64,000 nt of DNA from Frankia casuarinae (GCF_000013345.1 NC_007777.1:4650001-4714000); one strand, 5' to 3'; numbered from the stretch's first letter, positions 51,620-60,830 are shown. Notes: generated from the letters alone by a model not told the origin. Program-made: numbers and translations.

Positions 51620-53365
51620 TCAGCCCCAGAGCCGCTGGTACATCGCCGCCGCCGCGGGATTGATGGTGGGGTCGACCAACGAGGAACGGACGTTGTTCGG
51701 CACGGCATCGGGGAAGTACGCCTCGTAGGCGAGAATGTCCGCGTTACGCACAAACGTCTCGTGCATCTTCTCTATATAGACGGGGTTGTCCCCACCCGCG
51801 GCCCCGACCCGACCCGCCTTGGTGCCCTGCTGGCTGACCACGCCCCACTCCGGCACCGAGAACAGCTTGTGATGGATCCGCGCAAAGATGATCACCTGAC
51901 AGAGACCGCCGGTCTCGTTGCACTGGTTGTCGAAGTCAGCGTAGGTCGGGCTCGGCGGGTACTGGTCGTAGCTGTCGACCCCGATGACGTCGACGTACTG
52001 GTCACCCGGGTAGAGATCGAAGGCGCCGACCGACGTGGTCGAGCCGTGGGCGTTGAGGTTCCAGTCGATGCGGACCCGCGGACTGGTAGCCTTGATCGCC
52101 GATGAGGCGTTACGGAAGCACTGCACCCACTGCTGCGGGTCCGTGGCCGCCCACGCGAACCACAGCCCGTTGAACTCCCAGCCCAGCCGGACGAACGAGT
52201 CGCCCCGCTCCATGCTCACCAGCCAGCGGCCGAACTGCCGCCACTCGGCGTCGTAGCGGCCGGCCGCGCAGTCGGCGAGGTTGCCCTTCTCCGGCCCCTC
52301 GTCCGGAAAGAGCGGCTGGCTGATGACCCATGTGCCGGAGAACCCGGCGAAGGTCGAGGCGCCGCGACCGATCCAGGGCTCGACGATCGCCCGCCAGCTG
52401 GACCGCTCGGTGTACATGACGACGACGTCGTTGGGCCGGCCACGGAATTCCGCCCAGCGGTTCGCCTGCGCCAACGTGTGCGCGGCGACCCCCGTGGGAA
52501 ACTCACCGGTCGTGGCGGCCCGCTGCACCCGGGGCACGGTGACCGGCGGCTGGACCCCCGGTGCGGGCGAGGGGCCGGAGCTCGGCGACCGCGCGGGTGG
52601 CGACTGCGGCGGGGGCTGCGACTGCGGGGCGGACGTCGGGCCGCCGGCCACCGTGTCCGTGGGGTGTCCTCCGGAGGACACCAGAACCCAGGCGGTCAGG
52701 GCGGTCACGACCGCGATCGAGACCGCGACAAGCGGGAGACGCGGGATTCGGCCGGCTCGGCCCCCCGGGCGCGCAGCGATCCAACCGGCGACGCGAGACA
52801 GACGACCCGGGCCAGGTTCACCGCCGCCGTCCGCCCGAACACGCGCGTCCGGCACCGGCCCGTCCCAGACCGGCACGTCCCGGGCCAGAACGTCCCGGGC
52901 CAGAACGTTCGTGTCCGGCGTGTCCAGCCTCTTCCCGGCCGGGGCCTGCCGCCCGTGCCAATGGAACACGGTCGTGGTGGCGCCGTCCGGACGTGCCCGC
53001 ACCGGGTCCGGCCGGTCCCCGCCGGGGGCTGTGACCGGGCCGCCATCCGCGTCGCGAGGAGCGCCGTCGCGGCGGATGTGGACCAGCTCGGTGGGGGAAC
53101 CCTCGCTAGGGGAACGGAGGATCCGCGGCGTCGTGTCGCTTCGGCGACGGCGCAGCGGGAGCAGCCGGGCGTCCGGCCACTCGCCCCGGGACGGGGTCGG
53201 CATGCCGGCGCTCCCACCGGCGGGCCGCCGATCGGCCGAACGGGGCGGGTCCGTCTCGGAGTGATGCACCGTGCCGTCCTGGTCCGAGGATGGCGATCCG
53301 GCCACCGGCCAGCGACCAGCGGCCGGAGGGTCATCCGACCAGGAGCGCCCGCGCACCCGCATCAC
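51620..53365 (-). CDS. Membrane-anchored GH26-like glycoside hydrolase
   Basis: The 581-residue protein has a 185-residue low-complexity, Arg/Pro-rich cytoplasmic N-terminus, one transmembrane helix (about 202-222, LPLVAVSIAVVTALTAWVL), a Pro/Ser/Gln-rich linker (about 230-270) and an external catalytic domain of about 300 residues. The domain has GH26-type landmarks: RLGWEFNGLW (acid/base Glu) and LFSVPEWG (nucleophile Glu), eight-stranded barrel spacing and VIGVDSYDQ. GH26 enzymes cleave beta-mannans or related glucans. Its place beside the polysaccharide operon suggests trimming of the cell's own glycan. The start is uncertain (GTG 53365 or ATG 53362). Confidence 0.8.
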   Translation of the reverse strand: MMRVRGRSWSDDPPAAGRWPVAGSPSSDQDGTVHHSETDPPRSADRRPAGGSAGMPTPSRGEWPDARLLPLRRRRSDTTPRILRSPSEGSPTELVHIRRDGAPRDADGGPVTAPGGDRPDPVRARPDGATTTVFHWHGRQAPAGKRLDTPDTNVLARDVLARDVPVWDGPVPDARVRADGGGEPGPGRLSRVAGWIAARPGGRAGRIPRLPLVAVSIAVVTALTAWVLVSSGGHPTDTVAGGPTSAPQSQPPPQSPPARSPSSGPSPAPGVQPPVTVPRVQRAATTGEFPTGVAAHTLAQANRWAEFRGRPNDVVVMYTERSSWRAIVEPWIGRGASTFAGFSGTWVISQPLFPDEGPEKGNLADCAAGRYDAEWRQFGRWLVSMERGDSFVRLGWEFNGLWFAWAATDPQQWVQCFRNASSAIKATSPRVRIDWNLNAHGSTTSVGAFDLYPGDQYVDVIGVDSYDQYPPSPTYADFDNQCNETGGLCQVIIFARIHHKLFSVPEWGVVSQQGTKAGRVGAAGGDNPVYIEKMHETFVRNADILAYEAYFPDAVPNNVRSSLVDPTINPAAAAMYQRLWG

Positions 53366-54012
53366 CCCAGTCGTACATTTCTATCTATAAAGTCATTTTT
53401 ACTCATGTAGTGCAAAAGTGCGGCCAAGCGCGACACTCTCCCCGATCCGGTGGCTCGCAACGAGGTCCGCCATCACCGTCGACACCTGAGCCGAGGCTCG
53501 TTCGGTAATCCGAGAGTGATCGCTAAACAGTAACAACCACCGACGAAGTGCACCTTCGGCGGCCTCGGCTTATCACGCAGTGCAACGATCAGCCATCCGT
53601 AGACCAACCCTCCCGCTCCGAGAGAATTGTTCGACACGCGCACCCGACCCACCGAAACCGTCATCCGGTCCCGGAGCCAGGGAAGTCAGGGAAGTCAGAC
53701 GCGTGGGAGGCCCGCGGGGCTGTGGGGTCTATGCCGCATACGCGGGTTCGTAGGGACACCGCCAGCCGGCAAAGGACCATACGGTACCGTTGCCACGGGT
53801 CACGCCCGCACGCACGTTCGCGGGCGAGCAGCGACGTCCTCACCCGCGTGGGAACGCGCCGCCCGCGCAGCCGGACCGCCCGGTGGCTGCCCCCACCGGT
53901 CACGACCAGCCGGCCCGCGGGACGGCTGCCCCGGATCACCCGGAGCGCGTCGCGGTCCCGCAACGACCAGGCCATTGACGCCCATCCGCCCCGAGTGCGT
54001 CCGGACCGGGGC
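53366..54012. other. Divergent promoter region of the polysaccharide locus
   Basis: About 650 bp between the GH26-like gene and rfbF. Bases 53380-53420 are unusually AT-rich (TATCTATAAAGTC and TTTTTACTCAT) and contain a candidate -10, TATAGA on the minus strand, for the GH26 gene. Bases 53510-53540 (CGCTAAACAGTAACAACC) are a second AT-rich patch. No gene is supported. Confidence 0.5.
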
Positions 54013-54867
54013 ATGAGCACGGGAGACGCAACAGCCTTGAGCATCGAGATCGCCCAGACCAGCGAGATTCCCGACGTGGCGGACATCCCCGTCGTGATCC
54101 TGTGCGGCGGGATGGGAACCCGGCTGCGGGAAGCCAGCGAGAAACTACCCAAGCCGCTGGTGGACATCGGCGGCAAGCCGGTGCTGTGGCACATCATGAA
54201 GACCTACGAGCACTATGGCTTCCGTAAGTTCGTGCTCTGCCTCGGCTACAAGAGCGATCTGATCAAGAACTACTTCCTCGCCTACCGTGCGCAGGTCGCC
54301 GACTTCACCCTCACGCTCTCCGACGACCACACCCCCCAGTTCCACAACACCGTGGGCGACGAGGCGTGGGAGGTGACCTTCGCCGAGACGGGCCTACTCA
54401 CCGGAACCGGAGCCCGGCTGCGCCGGGTCGCCCAGTACCTGACCGGCCCGCGGTTCATGCTGACCTACGGCGACGGCGTGGGTGCCGTCGATGTCGGCGC
54501 GGTGCTCGCCGACCACCTGGCGTCGGGGCGGATCGGGACGGTCACCGGCGTCCGGCCGTCGAGTCGCTACGGCGAGCTGACCACGGACGGCAACGCCGTC
54601 ACCCTCTTCGCCGAGAAGCCGCCGCAGACCGGCTGGGTGAGCGGGGGATACTTCGTCTTCGAGCGCGAGTTCATCGACAAGTACCTCGACGACGACCCGG
54701 CGCTGCTGCTGGAGCGTCACCCGCTGCAGCAGCTGGCCCGGGACAGCGAGCTGACCCTGCACACTCACGACGGGTTCTGGATGGGTATGGACACGTTCCG
54801 CGACTGGACCGAGCTGAACCAGCTCTGGGATTCCGGTGCCGCGCCCTGGCGTGTCTGGGCCGGCTGA
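54013..54867 (+). CDS. rfbF: Glucose-1-phosphate cytidylyltransferase-like protein
   Basis: Makes CDP-glucose from CTP and glucose 1-phosphate, the entry step to CDP-linked 3,6-dideoxyhexoses. The 284-residue protein matches the RfbF fold: nucleotide motif VILCGGMGTRLREASEKLPK, PLVDIGGKPVLWHIMK, LTYGDGVGAVD (metal) and GFWMGMDTFRDWTELN. Length is normal. ATG 54013 is chosen on the conserved core; the preceding frame is Arg-rich. No ddhB-like CDP-glucose 4,6-dehydratase follows, so CDP-glucose may be used directly or by enzymes outside the window. It starts a five-gene unit. Confidence 0.9.
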   Translation: MSTGDATALSIEIAQTSEIPDVADIPVVILCGGMGTRLREASEKLPKPLVDIGGKPVLWHIMKTYEHYGFRKFVLCLGYKSDLIKNYFLAYRAQVADFTLTLSDDHTPQFHNTVGDEAWEVTFAETGLLTGTGARLRRVAQYLTGPRFMLTYGDGVGAVDVGAVLADHLASGRIGTVTGVRPSSRYGELTTDGNAVTLFAEKPPQTGWVSGGYFVFEREFIDKYLDDDPALLLERHPLQQLARDSELTLHTHDGFWMGMDTFRDWTELNQLWDSGAAPWRVWAG

Positions 54868-54887
54868 GGTTCCGGACGGGTCCAGCG

Positions 54888-56336
54888 ATGAGCGATTCCT
54901 CCCGCGGCTCCGGCGGTCCCGAGCCGAACGCTTCCCCCCTGAACGCTTCCCCCCCGAACGGTTCCGAGCCCGCCGACGCCGGCGAGTACGCGGCGACGGC
55001 AGGCGCCGACCCGGGTACGTGGCTGCACGACCTGGTCGCCACCCTGCTGCCCCCCATGCGCAGCATCACCGGGGACGGTGTCCGCACGACGCTCGCCACC
55101 GTCGCGCGGGCGCTCGGCCCGGAGCCCGCGCTCACGGTGCACGAGGTCCCCAGCGGGACACCGGTCCTGGACTGGACCGTGCCCCGGGAATGGAACGTCG
55201 CCTCGGCCCGGTTGACCGGCCCGGACGGCAAGACCGTCGTCGACGCCGCTGACAACCCGCTGCACCTGCTGGGGTACAGCACACCGGTCCGCGCCCGGCT
55301 GTCCCTCGACGAGCTGCGCCCGCACCTGTTCTCGATGCCGGACCGCCCGGACTGGGTGCCCTACCGGACCTCCTACTACACCGAGAACTGGGGCTTCTGC
55401 CTGACCGACCGGCAGCTCGCCGCGCTGCCCGACGGCGAGTACGACGTGGAGATCGACACCACCCTCACCGCGGGGTCGCTGACCTACGGCGAGATCGTGC
55501 TGCCCGGGACCACGGACGACGAGTTCCTCATCACGACCCACACCTGCCACCCGGCGATGGCGAACGACAACTGCTCGGGCATCGCCACGGCCACCCTGCT
55601 GGCCCGCACCCTGGCCGGGCTGCCCCGCCGGCACACCTTCCGGCTGCTGTTCATCCCCGGCACGATCGGATCGATCACCTGGCTCGCGCGCAACCGCGAC
55701 ACCGTCGGGCGCATTCGGCACGGGCTGGTGCTGACCGGCCTGGGCGACCGGTCGGACCCGACCTACAAGCGCAGCCGGCGGGGTAACGCCGCCGTCGACC
55801 GGGCCGCGGCGGCGGCGCTCGCCGAGACCGGGCGGCCGCACCGGGTCGTCGACTTCTCCCCCTACGGCTACGACGAACGGCAGTTCTGCTCCCCTGGCTT
55901 CGACCTGCCCGTCGGCCGGTTCGGGCGCGGCCAGCACGGCGACTATCCGCAGTACCACACGTCCGCGGACGACCTCGACTTCGTGACCCCGCAGTCACTG
56001 GCCGACTCGTTCGCGATCCTGCTGCGGACGATCGACATCTGCGAGCGCGACCGCATCTGGCGCAACACCACCCCGTACGGGGAGCCGCAGCTCGGCCGGC
56101 GGGGCCTGTACCGCGCCATCGGGGCCACCATGAACCGCCAGGCGATCGAGATGGGCCTGCTGTGGGTGCTGAACCTGGCCGACGGCACGCGCAGCCTGCT
56201 CGACATCGCCGACCGCGCGGACCTGCCGTTCGACACCGTCGCGGCGGCGGCCGATGCCCTGGCGGGCGTCGATCTACTCAGCGACGTCACCAGCAGCGAC
56301 GTCACCAGCGCCGCGCCCGCGGGAGCCCGGCGGTGA
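54888..56336 (+). CDS. DUF4910 (M28-like) metallopeptidase-fold protein with C-terminal winged helix
   Basis: The 482-residue protein has an Ala/Pro-rich leader of about 45 residues, a central DUF2172/DUF4910 region with zinc-ligand candidates in THTCHPAMANDNCSGIATA and in GDYPQYHTSADDLDF, and about 80 C-terminal residues resembling a winged helix. Such proteins occur in surface polysaccharide loci as aminopeptidase-like enzymes of unproven substrate; amide hydrolysis of an N-acyl sugar is a reasonable guess. ATG 54888 begins 21 bases after rfbF; its stop overlaps the next GTG by four bases (GTGA). Confidence 0.85.
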   Translation: MSDSSRGSGGPEPNASPLNASPPNGSEPADAGEYAATAGADPGTWLHDLVATLLPPMRSITGDGVRTTLATVARALGPEPALTVHEVPSGTPVLDWTVPREWNVASARLTGPDGKTVVDAADNPLHLLGYSTPVRARLSLDELRPHLFSMPDRPDWVPYRTSYYTENWGFCLTDRQLAALPDGEYDVEIDTTLTAGSLTYGEIVLPGTTDDEFLITTHTCHPAMANDNCSGIATATLLARTLAGLPRRHTFRLLFIPGTIGSITWLARNRDTVGRIRHGLVLTGLGDRSDPTYKRSRRGNAAVDRAAAAALAETGRPHRVVDFSPYGYDERQFCSPGFDLPVGRFGRGQHGDYPQYHTSADDLDFVTPQSLADSFAILLRTIDICERDRIWRNTTPYGEPQLGRRGLYRAIGATMNRQAIEMGLLWVLNLADGTRSLLDIADRADLPFDTVAAAADALAGVDLLSDVTSSDVTSAAPAGARR

Positions 56337-57115
56337 CCGACACCGCTGTCGCCGTCGCCAACGGTGCGGGGAGCACCGGGAACAGCGGCCCGGTCTGGAC
56401 GATCGTGCTGGCCGGCGGCGGCGGCACGCGTTTCGGCGGGCCGAAACAGTTCTTCGACCTCGGGGGTGAGCCCCTGCTCGCCCATCCGGTCGCGGCGGCG
56501 CGGCCCGCCAGTGACGGCATCGTCGTGGTCGTCCCCGCCGCCCTGATCGGCCACTGGTCACCGCCGGACGGAGTGCGGATGGTCGCTGGCGGCGCCACCC
56601 GGGCCGAGTCCGTCCGGGCGGGGCTGGCTGCCGTGCCCGCGGACGCCGGGGTCATCGTGGTCACCGACGCCGCCCATCCACTCGCGACTCCCGCCCTGTA
56701 CCAGCGGGTCATCGACGAGGTCCGCGCCGGCGCCGACGCGGCCGTACCCGGGCTCCCGCTCACCGAGGTCGTCAAGGAGATCCGCTCGACGGTGCTCGGC
56801 AGCCCCCCCGACGACACCCCCCGGTTGGTCACCGGGGCCTCGCTGCCGCGGGAGACTCACCGGCTCGTGCAGACCCCGCACGCCTTCCGGGCGGACCTGC
56901 TGCGCTCCGTGCACGCGGAGGCCCGCGAGGCCGTCGAGGACTCGGCGATGGTTGCCGCGGCCGGCGGCCTGGTCGTGGTCGTCCCCGGCGAGCCGGCGAA
57001 CATCCATGTCACCACGCCGGACGAACTCGCCATGGCCCGGCTGCTTCTCACCCATGTTCGTTCCGAGGGGGAACCTAATGAGTTCGGTACTGGTCGAATC
57101 CACGCTGTCCGATGA
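56333..57115 (+). CDS. IspD/TarI-family cytidylyltransferase
   Basis: The 260-residue protein has the CTP-binding motif VLAGGGGTRFGGPKQF, VVVPAALIGHW, HPLATPALYQ and LVQTPHAFRADLL of the IspD family. IspD makes CDP-methylerythritol for isoprenoids; TarI-type relatives make CDP-ribitol for surface glycans. Its place in a polysaccharide operon, overlapping its neighbours by 4 and 38 bases, favours a CDP-alditol role. The GTG start at 56333 is fixed by the overlap. Which alditol phosphate is used cannot be told; distinguishing it from a housekeeping ispD needs the rest of the genome. Confidence 0.82.
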   Translation: MTDTAVAVANGAGSTGNSGPVWTIVLAGGGGTRFGGPKQFFDLGGEPLLAHPVAAARPASDGIVVVVPAALIGHWSPPDGVRMVAGGATRAESVRAGLAAVPADAGVIVVTDAAHPLATPALYQRVIDEVRAGADAAVPGLPLTEVVKEIRSTVLGSPPDDTPRLVTGASLPRETHRLVQTPHAFRADLLRSVHAEAREAVEDSAMVAAAGGLVVVVPGEPANIHVTTPDELAMARLLLTHVRSEGEPNEFGTGRIHAVR

Positions 57116-58001
57116 CGAGCGGCGGGCGAGGCTCTACGCCGGCGAGCTGTTCGTCTACGCGCCCAGGCCCGCGACGCGGGAGTTCGTCGAGTTCAGCCGC
57201 ACCCTGATCCGCGAGGCCTTCGGCGATCTCGACCCCGAGACGGCGCAGTACCACATGCCGGTCGAGGACTACGCGGCCCTGCTCGCCGAGCTGAAGCCAC
57301 GGTTCATCCACCACCCCACCTGCAAGGAACTGCTGCCGGCGATTCTCGCCGAGCACGGCTGCGACCTGTCGAAGACCTACTTCGACGTGCCCCGGCTGCG
57401 GACCTCGACGTCGGACGACTACCTCACCTCGGGCATCGCCTATGCCTTCCACCCGCACCGCGACACCTGGTACTCGGCACCGTTCTGCCAGCTCAACTGG
57501 TGGATGCCGATCTTCGACATCGTGCCGGAGAACGCCATGGCCTTCCACCCGCGCTACTTCTCCCAGAGCGTGAAGAACGGTTCCCGCGACTACGACTACT
57601 ACGAGTGGAACGCGAAGAACCGGGCCGACGCCGCGAAGCACATCAAGTCCGACACCCGCAAGCAGCCCAAGCCCGAGGAGGAGGTGGAGATCTTTCCGCA
57701 GACCCGGGTGGTCGCCCCCTCCGGCGGCATAATGATCTTCTCGGCGGCCCAGCTGCACTCCTCGGTGCCGAACAACTCCGGCCGCACCCGGTTCAGCATG
57801 GACTTCCGCACCGTCCACTTCGACGACGTGGTCAACCACGTCGGAGCGCCGAACGTCGACGCGGAGTGCACCGGCACGACCATGCGGGACTACCTGCGTG
57901 GCACCGACCTGAGCCGGATTCCCGAGGACATCTGCCTGACCTACGACACCGCGCCGCCGCGGGAGGACGCGATGCTGGTGTTCTCCCACCAGAACGCATG
58001 A
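57078..58001 (+). CDS. Fe(II)/2-oxoglutarate-dependent oxygenase-like protein
   Basis: The 307-residue cytoplasmic protein has a double-stranded beta-helix pattern with the iron triad HRD (His127, Asp129) in FHPHRDTWYS and His227 in FSAAQLHSSVPNN; Arg236 or Arg238 in GRTRFSMDFR could bind 2-oxoglutarate. Around it are Trp/Tyr-rich strands typical of small-molecule hydroxylases. It begins inside the preceding gene (38-base overlap) behind GAGGGGGA and ends overlapping the SDR start by four bases (ATGA). It could hydroxylate or deoxygenate a nucleotide-linked sugar or alditol; this is inferred from the operon. Confidence 0.82.
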   Translation: MSSVLVESTLSDDERRARLYAGELFVYAPRPATREFVEFSRTLIREAFGDLDPETAQYHMPVEDYAALLAELKPRFIHHPTCKELLPAILAEHGCDLSKTYFDVPRLRTSTSDDYLTSGIAYAFHPHRDTWYSAPFCQLNWWMPIFDIVPENAMAFHPRYFSQSVKNGSRDYDYYEWNAKNRADAAKHIKSDTRKQPKPEEEVEIFPQTRVVAPSGGIMIFSAAQLHSSVPNNSGRTRFSMDFRTVHFDDVVNHVGAPNVDAECTGTTMRDYLRGTDLSRIPEDICLTYDTAPPREDAMLVFSHQNA

Positions 58002-58783
58002 CGGCGGCCCCGAACGGATCCGGCGCGGGCGACCCGGCGGCGGACGAGGTTCCGCTCGCCGGGCGGGTCGCCGTGGTGACCGGTGCGTCGAGCGGCATCG
58101 GCCGGGCCACCGCGCTGCGGCTGGCCTCGGGCGGAGCCACCGTCCTCGCGCTCGGGCGCGACCAGACCCGGCTCGACGCCCTCGGCAAGGAGGCGAGCGG
58201 TCCGGGCACCCTGACGCCGGTGCGCCTCGACCTGACCGATGACGCGGCCGTCGTCGCGTTCACCGCCGAGGTCACGGACCGCTACAGCCGCGTCGATCAT
58301 CTGGTGCACAGCGCCGGCGCCTACGGAAGCGCCCGGGTGGACGCCGTGTCGCTGGCCGATCTCGACGCCCAGTACCTCGCGAACGTCCGAGCACCATACG
58401 CGCTCACCCAGCGGCTGCTGCCGGCGCTGCGGGTCGCCGGGGCCGACCGCGGCGCCGACATCGTCATCGTCAACTCCACCCAGGGCATCCGGGCCGGCGC
58501 GGGCACCAGCGTGTTCGCCGCCACCCAGCACGCCATGCGGGGGTTCGCCGACAGCCTGCGCCAGGAGATCAACGCCGACGGCATCCGGGTGACCACCATC
58601 CATCTCGGCCGTACGGCGACCCCAAGGCAGGAGGCGATCTACGCCCGGGAAGGCCGTGAGTACGCACCCGAGCTGCTCGTCCAAGCGGCCGACGTGGCCG
58701 ATCTCGTCAATTATCTGATCCGGCTCCCACCCACCGCGGAGATCACCGAGCTGCACCTGCGGCCGGCGAAGAAGAGCTACTGA
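57998..58783 (+). CDS. SDR-family protein lacking the catalytic Tyr and Lys
   Basis: The 261-residue protein has a complete Rossmann cofactor motif TGASSGIG (28-35), the HSAGAYG loop and Ser160 in VNSTQG at the usual place. Exactly where the YxxxK dyad should be, the sequence is FAATQHA: Phe173 and Gln177 replace Tyr and Lys (Ser160 plus 13 is Phe173). Otherwise the fold is intact and no frameshift is seen, so the gene is being maintained. It could be a regulatory or cofactor-binding subunit, or use a different mechanism. It closes the five-gene unit before a strong terminator. Confidence 0.88.
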   Translation: MTAAPNGSGAGDPAADEVPLAGRVAVVTGASSGIGRATALRLASGGATVLALGRDQTRLDALGKEASGPGTLTPVRLDLTDDAAVVAFTAEVTDRYSRVDHLVHSAGAYGSARVDAVSLADLDAQYLANVRAPYALTQRLLPALRVAGADRGADIVIVNSTQGIRAGAGTSVFAATQHAMRGFADSLRQEINADGIRVTTIHLGRTATPRQEAIYAREGREYAPELLVQAADVADLVNYLIRLPPTAEITELHLRPAKKSY

Positions 58784-58806
58784 CGCACTCACGCTGCGCA
58801 ACGACT

Positions 58807-58842
58807 CGGGGCCCGTGGGCGCGCCAGAGCCCACGGGCCCCG
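58807..58842 (+). terminator. Terminator hairpin of the five-gene polysaccharide operon
   Basis: CGGGGCCCGTGGGC pairs perfectly with GCCCACGGGCCCCG across an 8-base loop, 24 bases after the SDR stop. There is no T tract, as is usual in very GC-rich genomes. Confidence 0.8.
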
Positions 58843-59350
58843 AGGCCCAGAAGTCCGCCGACGGCGCGGTCCCGGACTCGGGACCGGAACCCCGGGACCG
58901 GAACCAAGATCCGGAAGCAAGATCCAGGACCAGGACGAACCGGCCTCCGCGGCCGCGGCGGAGCAGGTCAGCGGTGTAGCGTCCGGGTCCCGGGTGGCCG
59001 AGGGCATGTGTCCGCCCCGCCCCGCCGGAATCCAGATCTGCACGGATACGAACCGATGGCGGTCAAGCCTGACGACCGCTATTATTCATCGCCCGTGCCG
59101 GGTTCGAAGAGCCCCCCAGCAGCTGGCTGCAAGGCGTGACGGAGACGCAACCATGCGCTCCGGAAACGGCACGGAGACCACCTTGCGAGACGGCACGAGG
59201 GCCCCGGATAGACTGAATCGCCCACGCCGTCCGCCCGTAGCGCCAGCTAGCCGACCTGCCGACGTGCGGATGGGCTTCCATCGCCGGACCCCCGTCGCCG
59301 GACGCGGCGCCCGGGAGCCCACTGACCAGGAACGGGGGGGACGGGAACCA
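58843..59350. other. Upstream region of the Wzy-like gene
   Basis: About 500 bp upstream of the Wzy-like gene. Codon composition up to ATG 59153 and GTG 59351 is Arg/Pro-rich; the frame is open from 58994. CTATTATTCATC near 59080-59092 is an AT-rich patch that could be a promoter. CCGGGACCGGAACC-like short repeats occur at 58880-58910. Confidence 0.4.
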
Positions 59351-60709
59351 GTGGTCACCACCACGCTCACGACCAGGATTCCACGGTCGTGGGTGATCCC
59401 GACCCAGGAGGCCGGCAGCGGGAAGTCGGTCAACGACGCCACCTTCCGGATGCTGACGATCCTGCTCTTCTGCGAGATCTTCCTGCAACGGATCGCTTTC
59501 CCGGTGGGCGGTTCACAGGTCCAGGTAATCCTGCCGATCACCTATGTCTGCGCGGCCTTGATGCTGCGCCGCGGAGGTCTGACGTACAACTCCAGCCGGG
59601 TGACCACCTACCTCGTCGCGATGACGGCATGTTCGGCCTCGGCACTCGTCTGCTTCCTCCGCGAGAAGGACGACACGTCCTTCACCTCATTGCTGCTGCT
59701 GCTGGCGACGTACGTGCCGTTCGTCCTCGGCCTGCGCGGCGCGGACGCCCGCGCTCTCCTGCCCCGGCTGCTGGACCGTTTTCTGATCATGATCACGGTA
59801 CTCGCCGGTCTCGCGCTGTTCCAGTTCGCCATTCAGCTCGTCGGCGTTCCGTACACCGACGTCGTCAAGGACATCGTGCCGTCGCAGTTCCTGATGCATG
59901 GGTTCAACACGTCCTACCCCGTGCAGTACGGCTCGTCGTTGTACAAGTCGAACGCCTTCATCTGCCTCGAGGCGTCATTCTGCTCACAGTTCCTCGGCTT
60001 CGGTATCGTGGTCTGCACACTGCGCAACGGCGGCTGGTGGCGCATGATCATGTTTGTGCTGGCCATCCTGAGCACCGTTTCCGGCACAGGTCTGCTCCTG
60101 CTGGCCTGCGCAGGCGTCCTGCTGGCCGTTCACAAGGGCGCCCGATTCGCGCTCACCGCCCTGCTCGGAGTGAGCCTCGTGGCGCTGATCATCAGCTTCA
60201 CCCCGGCATCGAGCATCTTCGCCGCGCGTGCTACGGAGACATCCTCATCGACGTCCAGCGGCAGCCTGCGCTTCGTCCAGCCGTACCAGCGGACCTGGGA
60301 CGCGCTCGGCAGCGACCCGATGACGGTGGCGTTCGGCTCGGGGCCCGGGTTCGCCGACCGGGACGCGGCCGCGTTCTTCTACCGCACCGGACTGCCGCTG
60401 AACTACGCCCTCCTGCCCAAGCTGATCCTCGAGTACGGCGTCGTCGGGACCACCGCGTTCATCGGTCTGGTGGTGGCGATGTTCGTACGCGGCTCGCAGT
60501 CGTTCGTGCTCTCCGGGTCGGTGTTGATCTTCTATAGCGTGCTGTCCGGAGGCCTGCTGGCCCCGGTTGTCACCGGGCTCGGCCTCCTGCTCGTCACCTG
60601 GTTCACGGTTACCCCCGAGGAGACCGTCAGGCTCCAGAGGGATCCGGGAGCGCCGTCACCGCGGATCCCACCGGCTCCCGCACCGGGCCGGTCCTTCGCC
60701 TCGATCTGA
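59351..60709 (+). CDS. Wzy/O-antigen-ligase-like polytopic membrane protein
   Basis: About 452 residues from GTG 59351 (or 518 from ATG 59153), with about ten to twelve hydrophobic helices and a large external loop at about 230-330 (LFQFAIQLVGVPYTDVV to ARATETSSSTSSGSLRF). The helix pattern and an Arg/Gly-containing loop before the C-terminal helices (GSGPGFADRDAAAF) fit the Wzy/WaaL superfamily, which polymerises or ligates undecaprenyl-linked glycans. Its position between sugar-nucleotide genes and a Wzz-like gene supports polymerase. Start choice is uncertain; no strong ribosome site separates the two candidates. Confidence 0.78.
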   Translation: MVTTTLTTRIPRSWVIPTQEAGSGKSVNDATFRMLTILLFCEIFLQRIAFPVGGSQVQVILPITYVCAALMLRRGGLTYNSSRVTTYLVAMTACSASALVCFLREKDDTSFTSLLLLLATYVPFVLGLRGADARALLPRLLDRFLIMITVLAGLALFQFAIQLVGVPYTDVVKDIVPSQFLMHGFNTSYPVQYGSSLYKSNAFICLEASFCSQFLGFGIVVCTLRNGGWWRMIMFVLAILSTVSGTGLLLLACAGVLLAVHKGARFALTALLGVSLVALIISFTPASSIFAARATETSSSTSSGSLRFVQPYQRTWDALGSDPMTVAFGSGPGFADRDAAAFFYRTGLPLNYALLPKLILEYGVVGTTAFIGLVVAMFVRGSQSFVLSGSVLIFYSVLSGGLLAPVVTGLGLLLVTWFTVTPEETVRLQRDPGAPSPRIPPAPAPGRSFASI

Positions 60710-60795
60710 CCCAGCGCGCAGCAGGCGCGCGACCGCACGCACCACAGCGCACGGATGGCGCCATCCGCCCATACCGCCATCCCTGCCCGTGCTCG

Positions 60796-60830
60796 TCTCG
60801 CCTCTCGCCTCTCGCCTCTCGCCTCTCGCC
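60796..60830. repeat. Five tandem copies of TCTCGCC
   Basis: Perfect 7-bp units from 60796 to 60830, in the 340-bp noncoding space between the convergent Wzy- and Wzz-like genes. Confidence 0.95.

Noticed and set aside
54013-54867. dTDP-glucose thymidylyltransferase (RmlA)
   Set aside because: The motif order, including GYKSDLIKNYF and GFWMGMDTFRDWTELN, fits glucose-1-phosphate cytidylyltransferase; no other rml genes are nearby.
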